From Heterocephalus glaber (lineage: Eukaryota > Chordata > Mammalia > Rodentia > Bathyergidae): 64,000 nucleotides of DNA. The notes beneath the pieces were generated by a model. That model was not told where the DNA came from. It searched no databases and saw only the letters and a list, made by a program, of their open reading frames with translations. Shown here piece by piece: positions 1 through 11,825 of this stretch. The stretch covers positions 2,434,023 to 2,498,022 of the forward strand of contig NW_004624854.1 in the NCBI RefSeq assembly GCF_000247695.1, given 5' to 3'. The position numbers were made by a program, and so were the translations under genes. Numbering within the stretch: position 1 is the first letter of the stretch; the number at the start of each line of letters is the position of its first letter.

Positions 1-1197
1 GCTAGAATCCCAATGGGCTCATGTCCTGCATTAGTAATTCTCTCAACTAAGGTATCATGCACTCCGGGTCTCAGCATTTATATTAATTGCTCATTTTAGC
101 TGGTGTTTATTTCAGTCTCAATACTCTTGTGAGGTACAGAGGTGAGGAAAAGAACAGGGAAAGTGATAGCTCTTTGCCTCAACGAGCAACACATAGAGAT
201 TCAAGATAATTGAAACAGGCAGACACAATAAAGCAATTAAATTTTTATTTCTTTTTTAAATTTAGCTTCTGGCACTCAACTAATACAAATTCACCAAATA
301 GACGAGGTAGTGTAGAGCCTGGGATAAAGAAGATTGAGGAAGCTTGACAGTAACAAAAAAATCAAATTTTATTTTTATTTGACTTTCAACCAAGAGACCA
401 AGTGTTGAAATCAAAACAAACCCTCAGGCTTGTACATACCAGTATCCAGTGTACTCAACAAAGCAGCAACTTGCAGTATTATATTGGGTAAACAGCTTTT
501 TGCCTGGTGGAGAAAATGGAGCAGAAAATCAAAATGAATTCTCTCCATATTTGGATTACAAATTTGGATAGTATATAAAGAAAAACAACAAATAGCTAAA
601 ACTAATCTAACACATAGATAACTAAAAAAATAAGATATTTTGTTTGTGAGGGTAAATCTCAAGTATATTAAGATGTATATATGAATTCTGGAATACTAAT
701 ACATTGTGTGAACTGAGACCATGCCTTTTATAATTAAATTTGCTGTGAAGTTACATGAAACTACTTTAGATAATATTTGTCAATAACTGTTAACATTCTA
801 CTTTTAAAAATGTTGTTAGCAGGCAGGCATTATTCCACACATTCTGTGCACTGAAGTATCATTCCGCAAGTTTTATTTGCACTAATCTGCAATAGTTATT
901 GCTTTGAACACCCCATAGAATTTCTATGTTTGTTGTTTCTACCCTTATTTGTGAGGACTGCATTTAGATTCATGTCTCTTTGGTCTATGAAATTAAGTGA
1001 AAGTTAATGCAGTGAAAAAGAATGCATATTGAGTCGCTGGGTATATATGATTTTCTTTCCAAAGTTTAAGATATTGAAATGAATGAAATGAAAATACAAA
1101 AAAAAAAAAACAATGAAGCCCATCAACTGTTAAATGCAAAGAAATTTTCTGTTTCAGAAAAAAGTAAGGCAATTAACATCTCCAATTTAATGTATTC
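1..1197. other. Noncoding AT-rich DNA, no feature recognised
   Basis: I see no exon, RNA gene or clear repeat here. The only open frame (minus strand, 411-662) is short and has low-complexity composition. A run of about 13 A occurs near 1099-1111 without a duplicated target or an element body in front of it. Confidence 0.5.
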
Positions 1198-1212
1198 AAA
1201 ACTGAAGTTATG

Positions 1213-1309
1213 GGCTGGGGATTTAGCTCAGTAGTTCTGCCGCCTGCTTTGCAACCCCAAGGTCCTGAGTTCAATCCCTGGCACCAAAAAAACCAAAAAA
1301 ACCAAAACC
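1213..1309 (+). mobile_element. ID-type tRNA-derived SINE with perfect target-site duplication
   Basis: The body begins ggctggggatttagctcagt, which contains the RNA polymerase III A-box-like motif, and continues to a B-box-like ggtcctgagttcaatccc. It ends in an A-rich tail interrupted by CC pairs. The 15-base target aaaactgaagttatg is present at 1198-1212 and again at 1310-1324 with no mismatch, which marks an L1-mediated insertion. SINEs of this family are noncoding, tRNA-derived and mobilised by L1 proteins. The intact duplication suggests a fairly young copy. Exact subfamily is not assigned. Confidence 0.92.
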
Positions 1310-1457
1310 AAAACTGAAGTTATGATCTCATCTTCTAGCTGCGACCCTCCTTTAATGTTCCCGATCACAGTAAATGCATATCCATTTCTTATGTGGTTCA
1401 CCGTAAATACATAAGTGTCATCATTCTGCTATTCTCTTTCATACTTTATATTTTAGC

Positions 1458-1536
1458 AGTCCTGGGAATTGAACCCAGGACCTTGTGCACGGAAATGAAT
1501 ACCGTAGCTCTAAGCTACATGTCTGTACCCCAGCTG
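1458..1536 (-). mobile_element. ID-type SINE fragment, antisense
   Basis: Read on the plus strand it shows the reversed B box (gggaattgaacccaggacc) followed by a reversed A-box region (ctaagctacatgtctgtaccccagc). It has diverged, with a disordered middle, and has no recognisable A tail or duplication. It is probably an older copy of the same family as the SINE at 1213. Confidence 0.75.
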
Positions 1537-1730
1537 CCTGTATCTGTAGTCCTCTGCTCACTACCCTGCTAGATATGTCATTTCCCAGCTCCCCTACTTT
1601 ACTAGTTTAGCCGATAACACTTCCCCCAACATATGCTCTTACCTTGTTCAGAACTTCTTTATTATAGTAAAAATAGTGATTTTTAAAAAGCTAAATTGAT
1701 CATATTATTCATGGATTTAAAAGCCGCCTA

Positions 1731-1803
1731 GGGCTGTGTTTATGGCCCAGCGTTAGAGCGTTTGCCTAGCATGGGCAAGGTCCTGGATTTGGTCCTCAAT
1801 ACT
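1731..1803 (+). mobile_element. ID-type SINE, diverged
   Basis: The segment from gggctgtgtttatggcccag through gttagagcgtttgcctagcatg to ggtcctggatttggtcctca follows the ID layout, with both box regions degraded. The gcttgcctagcatg core is closer to the classic rodent ID form than the copy at 1213. No A tail remains. Confidence 0.75.
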
Positions 1804-1815
1804 ACAAGAGAAATG

Positions 1816-4150
1816 CTTTCTAATGGCTTTGAAATAAAGCAAGGACCCTATGCAGAAACTTGACCATGCCTAACAGCTTTCCACATAGTTTTTCCAGAAT
1901 TATGTATGTCCCTGTTATTTCAAACCTGGATTTATTGCCCTACTTCAGTCATATTACAAAGTTTGAAATTTATTTTCTCTCTAATGGTGTAAATTGACTT
2001 TTAAAACATGCTACAAATACCTTTTAGCAAAAGAAAATGAATCCTGTCTTCAGAAAACATTTACAGCGCAATGGCGTGCCCTGGGCTCCATTCAGTGAGT
2101 GACCACTGTGCTGCCTTGAGGAGGACAGAAAGCCAGAAGCTCCCCGCTGGTGTTTTGTTCCAGGAGTCACTCAGCTGACAATGGCATCCCAAGGAAGTGG
2201 CCTTTCTCCTCTGCACTCCTCAATTTCCACATGTGGCCACAGAACTTAGCACAGTATATGTTTGAATCTAATTTGCTTCTTTTCTTATTCGTACATAAAC
2301 TGTATGGTTTCTAAATTGGTTTAATGGAAGCGATTATCGGAACAATATTCACTGGAAGTGCTGTGTGTGAGGAAAATCCATCAAAACAGAACATTCATTT
2401 TCTAGATAGAGTGGTATAATCATTTTAGCTTAAGAAGTAAGCAGATCAGCACTGTAATGGAAGAACATCCTTATTAATTCATCTTGAATTAAATGCATTC
2501 TACCAGGATCTAAATTCCTTTGAGGACTGTTGGGGCTTTGTTTTGTTCATTTCTAAATCCCCATCACCACAAACAAGGAAACATTTGCCTATCATTTTCT
2601 ATACATGAACTGGCTTATGTTCACCCTTTTAACCTAATTTTTTCTTTTAAATCACTGACATCTAGCTTTGAAGAGTTAAATATCAGTAATTTTTGTACTT
2701 TGTACCTTGTCTCACATCCTTACACAAAATGCTGATAAATATTTAACCTATATTACAGTGTCTCTTCTTTTCCATAAATCAAATAACAATTTGTAAACAC
2801 AGGATTAGGATTTATTATTGGCCTAGCAATTCTAAAGTCATGAAGAACCAACAATCTGCAGCAGTGGCTGTTCACTTCTGAATGCCCTGTTCTCAGGCCC
2901 TCCCTGTTTCTTGGAAACTGTGGAGTGTTTATTAGAACACAAGGGAAAGCTTTCTTCTGAATTTCAGTTCTATCCACTGTAGGTTTTTCACCCCCAAATA
3001 TGAAACATTTTTCCCTTCCTTTCTTTTCATATCACCTGTCTCTTTTTAAAATTGTGTTTCTTAACCGATACTTAGCATAGTAAAGTAATTATGCTAAATG
3101 TTTATTCCAGCATGGTAAGAAGAGAGATGCTTATAGCACTTGCAGAGAAAAAGTATGAAACGTAAGTAGAGTGTCACTAAGATATAAAAACCCCTGTGTA
3201 AATCTGCAACATTGTTTCAAATATGAAGTGGAGGAATGGAGGATAGGAAGGTTAAGAGACTGTACACTAATGGAAAATAGGCAGAAAGATATGTACACAT
3301 ACTCCTTCTTGCTGATTTCTCTTTTGTTCAGTTACAAGAATGTAATTCCAAGCAATACTCTTTAGTATCAGTACATTTTATACCAGGTCTCATACAATCC
3401 AAAAATTCAAGTTTCTACTACACACAACATTAAATTGCATAAATATAAAAAGAAAAGGAAAATAAATATTTTTTCTAAAGCATTATCTATGCAGAACTTG
3501 GAGACTTCAGAAGCTCAAGAGAAATAAATATTTCAGCTTAAATTAGTAGAAATGTAAGAACTTGAAGCTAGTTTTGAAAAGTCCTGTAAATTTCAGAAGA
3601 ACCAGTTAAAATAATCAAGAGTAAAAAGATAAAGATTAAAAAATGTAATCCAAAATAGCCCTTAGATGTCTCCATTGACTGAAAAACCTATAGTAAAGGC
3701 TGAAAATATTTTAACTCATATCAGAATTGGAGATTTTTAAATATGGAGCTTTGAGAACAGAAAGTAGGACTCTCCATGTGTCTTTGTAAATGGTCTAACA
3801 ATGTGTTTCAGTACTGTATTCGTTTCAAGTGGTTACCTTGGAAACATGGCTCATTGGTTGGCTTGGGCAGATTTTTAAAGCTGTAGGAAGTAGTAAACTT
3901 ACAAATAACCACTGTGTAATTAGCTCCCAAATATAAATTAAATAGAAGATAATGAAAGGAAACTAATTTTTAAAACTGAACATAAAGCCATCATTCTTTC
4001 CTTGTATTCCCAGACAATCTATTGAACAATATTTGGAGATATAATCTTAACTTTTAATCTACTTTTCTGTTACTACCATGCATCTACCTAGATGGATGAT
4101 TTATAGAAAGAGATAATTATGCCTTTTATTTTATGAAAAAATAAAACAAA
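1816..4150. other. Noncoding DNA, nothing recognised
   Basis: No exon-like frame or RNA gene is visible. A somewhat GC-richer piece at about 2060-2230 has no open frame and matches no family I know. Short frames at 2520-2735, 2753-2977 and 3171-3365 have codon usage expected by chance. Confidence 0.45.
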
Positions 4151-4460
4151 GTGTTAAACTCATCATTTTAAGGTGATACATATACTCATGTTTATAGCAG
4201 CACAATTAATAATAGCTAAATCTTGGAAACAGTGTGTATGTCCATCAACAGATGAACGGATAAGGAAAATGTGGTATTTATAAAAAAAAGGAGTAGTATG
4301 CTGCCATAAAGAAAGACAAAATTGAGGCATCTGTAGGTAAATGAAGGCACCTTGAGACCTCAATGTTAAGTCAAATAAGTCAGACACACGAGCTCAAATT
4401 GTTTTTGAATCTGTTTCTTATTTTCTGAATAAGAAATAACTAATCATATCCATTTATGTA
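4150..4460 (+). mobile_element. L1 fragment: ORF2 C-terminal end and start of 3' UTR
   Basis: The stretch tttatagcagcacaattaat, followed by atagctaaatcttggaaaca and a 'gatgaacggataaggaaaatg' type sequence, is the conserved end of L1 ORF2. It is followed by the 'aatgttaagtcaaataagtcagaca' type junction into the 3' UTR. Stops and indels interrupt the frame. It parallels the better preserved copies at 23900 and 30970. It is 5'-truncated and has no visible poly(A) or duplication. Confidence 0.85.
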
Positions 4461-4599
4461 GAATATGTGTGGTTTGCATATCATCTGTTATATTATTTTG
4501 TTAGTAATAGATTGTAATTGTATGATGTCGTTTGATATCTTGGTCATAATACCTAACACCCGCAGATTACAGGAGAGCAAGTATATTTTCACTCACACT

Positions 4600-4725
4600 T
4601 TTGTCCTCACTCCACTGCTGCAAGACAGGAAGGCTTGGCAAAAGGTCTGGTAGAGCAAAGCTACTGACCTCATGGTGGCCAGAAGTTGAGAGCCCAGGGT
4701 GGAGGTCGCAGGGAGACACCCCCAC
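4600..4725 (-). mobile_element. Possible MaLR LTR fragment, antisense
   Basis: The piece 'gctactgacctcatggtggccagaag' resembles the antisense body of rodent ERVL-MaLR LTRs, where a 'ctcacctcatggcggccag' motif is typical. Neither end nor duplication can be found, so this is a weak call. Confidence 0.3.
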
Positions 4726-4856
4726 TAGGCCAGCGTATAGCAATGGGGCTCCTGGGTGACAGTGAGATACAAACCTATGATCTGTACTACTAGGTGTTAA
4801 CTCCCTAAAAGCAACATTTCCTTCTTCCTTTTCACAATGAAAAGGGTATCTCCCTC

Positions 4857-4975
4857 CTCTTTATTTATTTATTTTTATTCATTAAGTTTATTGGTACATT
4901 TTAAGTATACATTATGATCACATTCATCATAGGGAATTTGTACCTGTACGTGATATATCTTGTTTTTTATTTGTA
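4857..4975 (-). mobile_element. L1 3' end, antisense, 5'-truncated
   Basis: The reversed tail is seen as an A/T-rich stretch, then cattaagtttattggtacat and tttaagtatacattatgatc. It then runs to gtacctgtacgtgatatatc, the reverse of the gatacatcatgtacaggtac block found in the other L1 tails here (9705, 24370, 31690). Only about 115 bases of 3' UTR are present. Confidence 0.85.
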
Positions 4976-5806
4976 ATATCTTTTTGTGTTTCCTGCTTAA
5001 ATATTCTAACTGCATAGACAGATCATCACATGCATTTGATTAAATTCTAAAAATACAGAGCAAAATGGCCAGATGCTGTGATTAAAATCTCTTATTGAAT
5101 AATTATCATCAGAACAACTTCTAACCAATCTTATTACATAATTGTCAACTTCAATCACTTTTTATTTTCCCTTAGGACTCATGTCAAAAGATGACATTCT
5201 GATATTTACGGCTGATCATTGGAAAAGTCATTAAAATTAACAGATTATTTCTCCTGAAATAGTGTTTTTACTATTGGCAGCATTTTTTCATGTAGTTAAA
5301 TCAAATCATGATCATTAATATTTACTCAAAAGTACTTCCCTAGAGTAAGTTATTTTGTACAATTTTTCTTTTATCACTTATGACTTTAAAGTGATTGGCA
5401 CTGTGAAGTGAGTGTTGTGCTTAGTAATGTATTTTAATTATATATCAAAGCATTATGCTCTTTTAGACAATGTGTCATGGCGACACAAGTCCTTTTTTAT
5501 TGATTAAAGTTGCTGCACACATCTTTTCAGAGATATATTAAATGTAACTACAGTTACTCTATGATTAAAATAATTTTGATAATCTTCCATAAAGGGGAAA
5601 TTTTGTCTTTTTCCAATGTATGGAATAGTTTTTAAATAAGATAATTTCAATAGGGATAAAGAAAAATGTCCTTGGTCGATATTTTATAGAGGTTTCATGG
5701 CATATTTAAAATTTAATTTGTGTTGTTTACATTGGTAATATTTTTTTAGTATATGTGTTAAATCATGCTGTACTTTAAATGATCATATTTCCCACAAACT
5801 CTATTT
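4976..5806. other. Noncoding AT-rich DNA
   Basis: I see no repeat, exon or RNA gene signal here. Base composition is uniformly AT-rich. Confidence 0.4.
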
Positions 5807-6120
5807 TATGGTTTATTGCTCACAGGTCTCTAGAGGAACAAAATCAGCAGAAAACAGGCAAGGGTCTTCAGCTAGGCTTCTGGGAGGAGAGCGGACCCTC
5901 CACGATGGCGTCCCCCAGCCAGCTGACTTCCTCCTCCTTCCCCCAGTCCATCAGCTTCAAGCTTATTGGATGACGCCCCCCACAGGCAGGGTTGTCTCCC
6001 CATCAGCATCAGCATGCCCGCCCGGTGCCAACTGTCTCAGGGGTACACCCGGAAGTGCGCTACCCCAAGCTGCAAGGCATTTCTTAATCTGGCCAAGGCG
6101 ACAATCACAATTCCAGTTCA
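5807..6120 (+). mobile_element. GC-rich segment resembling an old interspersed (LTR-type) repeat
   Basis: The block is richer in GC and CpG than its surroundings and contains an open frame of 138 codons (5808-6224). However, the core 'ttattggatgacgcccccca' and the opening 'tctctagaggaacaaaatca' resemble a common mammalian repeat (opening tctctagagaaacagaacc, later gattggatgatgcccaccca) whose name I cannot fix. The frame starts inside that opening, so I read it as chance coding potential in a repeat rather than a gene. The alternative is a decayed retrocopy. Confidence 0.35.
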
Positions 6121-6305
6121 CAGATTGTTTTGTTTACAATAAAATATTTCAAATGTTATTAATTTATACTTTAAACTTGAGTGAACAGGGCTTCAAACCT
6201 ACAAATAACATTTTAGAGTTATAACTAAAATTTTAAAAATAAAATAGCTAAACAGTTTAAAGGACAAAATTTTCTTAAAAATTACTTATTTTGATAAATA
6301 AAATA

Positions 6306-6832
6306 CAGTGAGCTCCTGAAATTCGCAGGAGTTCCTAGACCCCCTGAGAATTGTGAAAAGCTGCAAATTACAGCTATGATCAGAAAAGTGTCTATTTTTA
6401 TAGCTTAAACCCTAAATATGCTGTCTCCCATAGTTATGTAAATTAATTTAATAAAATATTGTATTAATAAGGTCTTTGAAGGTGCAGGGCATTTTGGCGG
6501 CATCTTAGGGCTCTTAGGGCTTTAAGAAGAACAAAACCGAGATGGCTAGAGACAGCTACATGTGGTAGAGCAGCCTGTTATGATGCGGGAATGCTGGGGC
6601 ACCTGTGGAGATGCGCTACAGGGCAGCAGCCAATCAGCAGCAAGCAGAACTGAATAACGCTCCTGGATTGGCTACTTGCAAACCACCCACCAAAAAACAA
6701 CTGCCTAGGATATTTGCAGTTTCTGAGAAATTGTGGAGGTTTTCGAGAACATTTTTTGGTTAGATTCTAAGGGAAAATCCGCTAATGACTGAGGCCGGGA
6801 ACTCTGAAGCGCATCTTCTCAGGGGTATACTG
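6306..6832 (+). mobile_element. Tigger/pogo-like nonautonomous DNA transposon
   Basis: The element starts CAGTGAGCTCCTGA and ends TCAGGGGTATACTG, so its ends form an imperfect terminal inverted repeat (10 of 14 positions). It is flanked on both sides by the dinucleotide TA (6304-6305 and 6833-6834), as expected for Tc1/mariner and pogo-like transposition. Similar words recur in inverted orientation inside (gagaattgtgaaaagctgc near the left, tctgagaaattgtggaggtt near the right). At 527 bases with no transposase frame it is a nonautonomous derivative. The strand is arbitrary. Confidence 0.7.
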
Positions 6833-6834
6833 TA

Positions 6835-7404
6835 GTGTACAAGTTAAAATAGGAAAACAGAATTTAAGAATTTATAAACGTGAAAAACTGGTGATTTATA
6901 TTAATACAGTTTTCATAATTCATACATTATAATCCATTTTTATTGACATTTGAGCACACACACAGAATCACATAAGATGGGTAAAATGAAAATGTGAACA
7001 TGTATTTCAATAAATTACATTTGAGGGCAGAATTTTAAAATTTGTTTGCAAAGGGGTAAGGTATGTATAAGGAACTACTATCTCACTAACCAGATTCTCT
7101 TTCCGAGTTAAATATGAACAATTATTTTCCCTTTTTCATACACAAGATATTTTCACATTTTTACCATTTGACATCATAAACTTATTTTGTACATATACTT
7201 CGAGTAAGTGCATATCCGTTGATTTCTCCCATACTAGCTTTTTTTTAAATTATGAAAACAAGTTCAATTTTATTGCATGCTTTTTATGCTATATGAAGGC
7301 AATGATTTTTTATTAAATTATATTGATGGTGACAATTAAATTGATGGAAAGAATGTACTAAATTTTGCATTTTAAAAAATAATCATTTATGCTTAAAACT
7401 TAGG
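6835..7404. other. Noncoding AT-rich DNA
   Basis: Nothing recognisable apart from short A/T runs. Confidence 0.4.
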
Positions 7405-7520
7405 GGTTTTTTGGGGTTTCTTTTGGTTTTTGTTTATTGGTTGCTTTGGTACCAGGCATCAAACTCAGGACCTCTTGCTTGCCAGGCAGGCGCTGTGCCT
7501 CTGAGCTACAACCCTGGCCC
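7405..7520 (-). mobile_element. ID-type SINE, antisense, with T-rich (reversed A) tail
   Basis: A T-rich tail with G spacers (7405-7440) leads into ggtaccaggcatcaaactca (reversed B box) and ctctgagctacaaccctggc (reversed A box). This is a full-length minus-strand copy. A weak flanking match (aaaacttag before, aaagcttgg after) may be the duplicated target. Confidence 0.88.
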
Positions 7521-7539
7521 AAAGCTTGGTATTTTTTTA

Positions 7540-8540
7540 ATTGGTAAATTTATTTTTTATTTTGCCTTTGAGTTGTAGTTTTAAATTCCACAAATTTTTA
7601 TGCTAAAGATATTTTCAGCATTCGGGTCATAATGTTTAATAATTCTACTGCATTTTTAAATAACCAATGTGTTATTTAGAAATGTATTTCAAATTTCAAT
7701 ACAGGGACTTTTCACGTTATTTGCTTTTTTACTTTTTATTTTTAACATATTCAACAGGATCTCACATTTGGAAATGTGATGAAACATGCTTATGGTAGAA
7801 TATATAAACTTTCTTTGAAATCATTTGATGTACTTAAAAAGAATCAGTATTGTATATTTTGTGAGAGTTCTCAATATTGACATTAAATCAAATTTGTTAA
7901 TCTTGTTTTCCAAATTTTACATGCTCATATAAGTTTTTTCTTTTAAGCTGCTGAGAAATTTGGGGTAAAATGTCATTGCATAATTTTTTCCATAATTTTT
8001 ATTACTTTTATTTTCTATTAATTTTGAAAATGTTGTGTTCTTATTTTTGAAGATCTTGTTAGTAAATTATACTGCAAAATAGTTTGAATTATTTTCTGCT
8101 GGGTGAATTGTATTATGAAGATATGTCCATCTTTGTCTAAAATGATGCTTTATTGCCTTGGTATTTACTTTGTTATTAGTGATATCATCATTCGTTTGTT
8201 AATATTTCCAAGTTATGTATTTTTTCCAATTTTTCTTTTTTATCTATTGAACAATTATTTAGATGAATAGTGTCAGTAAGAGTTCTTTTAAAGTTATAAA
8301 CTTGTCTAATAACATTACTGTTTCATGCAAGGACTTAATGTAGATATATGGTAACTGACACCAGATTTTAAATCTAAATATTAGTGCTTGTATTGGGTCA
8401 CCCATGCTTTTCCTCCCATATCAATCGTCTTTTGCATTGGCTAGACATTTCTTATTGTGCCATGTTTTTTCTCTGTTAGTTTGAATTTATGTATGGTTTC
8501 ATGATTGTTTTAATGTTACTATAGACTGGATGAGAGCCTG
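7540..8540 (-). mobile_element. Possible ancient L1, antisense, strongly decayed
   Basis: Several short stretches, for example 'tattgggtcacccatgctttt' followed by a 'ccatatcaatcgtcttttgcattgg' type sequence, resemble the plus-strand look of antisense mammalian L1 endonuclease-region DNA. The similarity is patchy, no frame survives, and no ends are visible. The alternative is unrelated AT-rich DNA. Confidence 0.3.
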
Positions 8541-9417
8541 AAGCATTGACTTGTGACTATCTAATAGGAACAGCACGTTTACATATCCCGGCTTATAAAG
8601 GGACTTTGGAACTCTTGTACTCTATTTATCCACTTCTCTCAATATGCATGTTACTTTATGACATGTGAGTTCTTTGCAGTGTATTTCAAAGTCTACAACA
8701 TGTTATAATTACACTTGGATGACATGTGTGTTCTCAGTTTACCCTTTTAAGTGTTCCTCCTTTCATTTTGAATTGTTACCCATTACTGTATTTAGAGTTA
8801 AGGTGTAGGGACGGGGAGAGGATTTGTCTTCAGTTGAAAACATCTAAAAATCTAAAAACTGAACAAAATATATGAAATAATGGTTCTCAAGTCTGGTTAT
8901 CCAAGAAGGGCACTGGTACCTGAAGGGTGGGAAAACCATGAGAGAAAAAGTGCAATTGCTGGAGTTTTAATCATAAAGAGTTTCTAGAACTTGAGACAGA
9001 AGAGGTCACAAGTGCCAGCCTCCGCTCTGAGCACAGAGCAGGAGAGCAGCACACAGGGGTCTGCAGGGCCCTGAGAATAGGCAGCAGAGAGCAAGGCGGA
9101 GGAGCGGCATGCCAGAAATGACTAGGGCGGGAAAGAGGCTCCCTGAGACTCAGACACTATAGAACATGCGGTTCACCTAGGGGCAGGAATGAACCTGCTC
9201 CCATTCGTCCAACTGGAAGACTCATAATTCATAGGAGTTTAGGCAGAATTCTCAGAAAGATTTTTGGCCAGTAGTTAAAATTAGTAAACGCTAGAGCAAT
9301 GGTACTTTAATTCAGCATGTAAAAGCTAAAGTAACCCATGTGCAATGATACATAAATATCTACCAAAGTAAAAATTACAATATGTGACATCTAGTCAGAT
9401 TACAAAGCAGAACAGCA

Positions 9418-9483
9418 GGAAAGAAGGAAGGAGGGAAGGAAGAAAGGCAGGAAGAAAGGAGGAAGGAAGGAAAGAAAGAAAGA
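9418..9483. repeat. (AAGG/AAAG)n purine microsatellite
   Basis: About 66 bases of imperfect aagg/aaag units with no pyrimidine except a single c. It directly follows aacagcag and lies inside the ancient L1-like region. Confidence 0.9.
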
Positions 9484-9570
9484 ACAGGAGATTTAGAAGA
9501 AAAAGGAAGTAATCCAAAGCAACACAGGTCTGAGGGAGAGAACATAAATAGAAAAGGACGTTAAAAGAGG

Positions 9571-9797
9571 TCGCATAGTTTTTCTTTTCCCTCCTTTCCT
9601 TTCCCTAAAAACTATGAGAAAAGGAAAAGATGGAAACAAAGTCTTTGTAAATAGGGAAGGGTGGAGGGGGTGAAGGGAGGGCAGGGGAATGGGGAAAAAA
9701 CAAGAACCAAGATACATCATGTACAGGTACAAGATCCAATGATGACTGTAACTGTATTGTATACCTAAAATGTACCAATAAACTTAATTTAAAAAAA
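9571..9797 (+). mobile_element. Short L1 3' end with a tiny inverted 5' piece
   Basis: The sense part runs from about 9607 through ggaaacaaagtctttgtaaa, the purine tract, gatacatcatgtacaggtac, and 'cctaaaatgtaccaataaac', ending in a short A tail at 9797. Just before it, 9574-9606 reads as the reverse complement of L1 3' UTR, and catagttttt (9574-9583) mirrors aaaaactatg (9607-9616). A short candidate target duplication is aaaagagg (9563) against aaaagaga (9794). This is a miniature 5'-inverted (twin-primed) insertion. Confidence 0.75.
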
Positions 9798-10130
9798 GAG
9801 ATAGCAAAAGACTTTTCCATAAGTTCATGAAACTAGGCAAGGGGTTAGATATGTTTTAGAGAAATTCCAAAGTCAAAGAAAACCATAGATCAAATTTGTG
9901 AAGCTGAAAACTAAATGGCTGTGCTGAAAATTTCACAGGGCTGATGACAGATTAGGTGTTGAAGAGCTAGACTAGGGAACTTGAAGACAAAGCAGTAACA
10001 TAAAAGCAAACAGCGAAAGTTTAGAACAACTTCAGTAGCTCTTATGTCGGCAGAATTGGAGTCAAATAAAGAAATAGGAAAGGGAACAGAAAAACATTTG
10101 AAAAGTTATAGCCTGTAATATCCAATGGAA

Positions 10131-11757
10131 AGTCACTCTAATAAATTAAAACTATTTTACACTTGATATTTTAGTAAACATTCATAAAACCAATGTGAAA
10201 AATGTTAAAACTTATTTCAATGATCTTGTGTTTCTCATAACTAACATTTGTGCTTTGAATTATATATTTGAGGGGAATATAATCATTTGAATGCTCTGTG
10301 TCCAACTGGCTCTTATTTCCAATCTTCAAATTTCTTGCTTTTCTGGGGACCTGGGGTTTTCATTATATTGTTATACAAACAAACTGGATTCTTTTAGTTG
10401 AATCTACTGTCGGAATTTGTTCTTTTCTCTCAAATTCACAGATTCACACCAGTAATTCTCTGCGAGGGACAATTTGATTCCTTTTTTTCTTCTTCTTCTA
10501 GATTTGGGGAATGGGATCAGCAACAAATATAGATTTATCCTTTTTAAAAAATGTAGAATGCTACCTGATGCACCGTAGTTATTTATGTACTTCTTTAAAT
10601 CCACAGTTTCCAAATATACCTGGCCAGCAAATAAATTTCAGCTTTCTGCTAACTTGAAGGCTTACATTTATTTCATACAAATCAGGTAGAAGTTGGAGGC
10701 CTGGGGAGCAGGAATGTTTAATTCAATAGAAATCTAACTAATATACTGTGATCTCCTAGTTTTGACACTAGATTCTAAGCTATCATTATTCATTTTGAAA
10801 AAAATCAACCTATCGTAATTCAAAATGGAATATTAGAAGAAAATGTGTAGCTATAGCTCCTTGACTACTGAAGGAATAAAGGAATGGATTGGATAATTTT
10901 TCATATAAGGCATTAGAAATAATATTTTAATTCTGTCATATAACAAGTACTAAAACTCAGTAAAATTTATAAATTAGTTTGATATATATCATGTCAAGTG
11001 GGATGTATTATTTAAATTGGAAATACCAGAACTCCACGCTATAAATTACATTGATAGATATTATTTTAAATGCTAAAAAAGAGAAATAATCCATGAAATA
11101 AGGCTAAATATTATGAATTTTTACCTATCAATAATTTTTAAAAAAGAGTACATTGTGTTATTTGTCAGCATTAATAGAATATACTCAATGCAGCTTGCTG
11201 CATCACTTCTGTGGAAAATGTTAATGCTGTTGTAGCTTAATCAACTATTTAAAGAAACAAAAAAGATATTCACTCAAGTGTATTAAGACCATACTCATTT
11301 TTATAAATGTATTTCTAACATATTTTGACTTGAAGGTGCCTTACTCTTAACAAATGTACTCAAGATTTTTGAAACTGATTCTATACATTCTAATGTCTTT
11401 AACACCCCTGTTTCAAAAACTCCTACTGTTAGTATTTGCACAATCATAAGTAATATTTAAGGCATGCACATGTTTTTAGAGGTGAAAAACAATATCAAGA
11501 TTAATTCCAGAATTTTGGCCCCTAATTAGATAAGTTTAATTAAACAATAATAATTTGGTTTATGTGGTAACGTCATAATCAAAGCTTCAATATCCCAAGT
11601 ACTGAAAAGCAAAAAATATGTGTGAAGATATACATTTTCTCATTGCTAATTATTTAGAAGGAAATAAATAGTTGTGTTGGCATTCTTTCTTGGGGATGAA
11701 TAGTGCTGTGATTTTATGGCAGAAATTACTCTCAGATACCCTGGTCTCAAACTAAAT
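10131..11757. other. Noncoding AT-rich DNA
   Basis: No exon, RNA gene or repeat is recognised. The 69-codon minus-strand frame at 10404-10613 has low-complexity, chance-like composition. Confidence 0.4.
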
Positions 11758-11759
11758 TT

Positions 11760-11803
11760 CTCTCTCTCTCTCTCTCTCACTCTCACTCTCTTTTTCTCTC
11801 TCA
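11760..11803. repeat. (TC)n microsatellite
   Basis: An uninterrupted ct run, then ctcactctcactctc and a tctctctc ending. It lies about 20 bases before the start of an antisense MaLR LTR. Confidence 0.95.
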
Positions 11804-11825
11804 TCTGCCTATCAATTTATCTCTC

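Larger units (their letters stand above)
8810..10130 (+). mobile_element. Ancient L1 5'-end and ORF1-like region, interrupted
   Basis: The left part (8810-9410) has the purine-rich, GC-moderate character of old L1 5' regions. The right part (9830-10130), including 'gaagagctagactagggaacttgaagacaaagcag' type sequence, resembles the coiled-coil coding start of L1 ORF1. All frames are broken. A younger L1 tail (9571-9797) is inserted in it, and an AAGG-rich tract lies at 9418-9483. Family assignment rests on recall of old L1M-type sequence and is tentative. Confidence 0.5.

Noticed and set aside
1213..1290. tRNA gene
   Set aside because: A- and B-box-like motifs are present, but there is no full cloverleaf or intact acceptor stem. 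The A tail and target duplication show it is a SINE. The same holds for the other ID copies.
5808..6224. 138-codon frame as a new gene
   Set aside because: It is continuous with repeat-like sequence, has no recognised domain, and the frame simply follows local GC richness.
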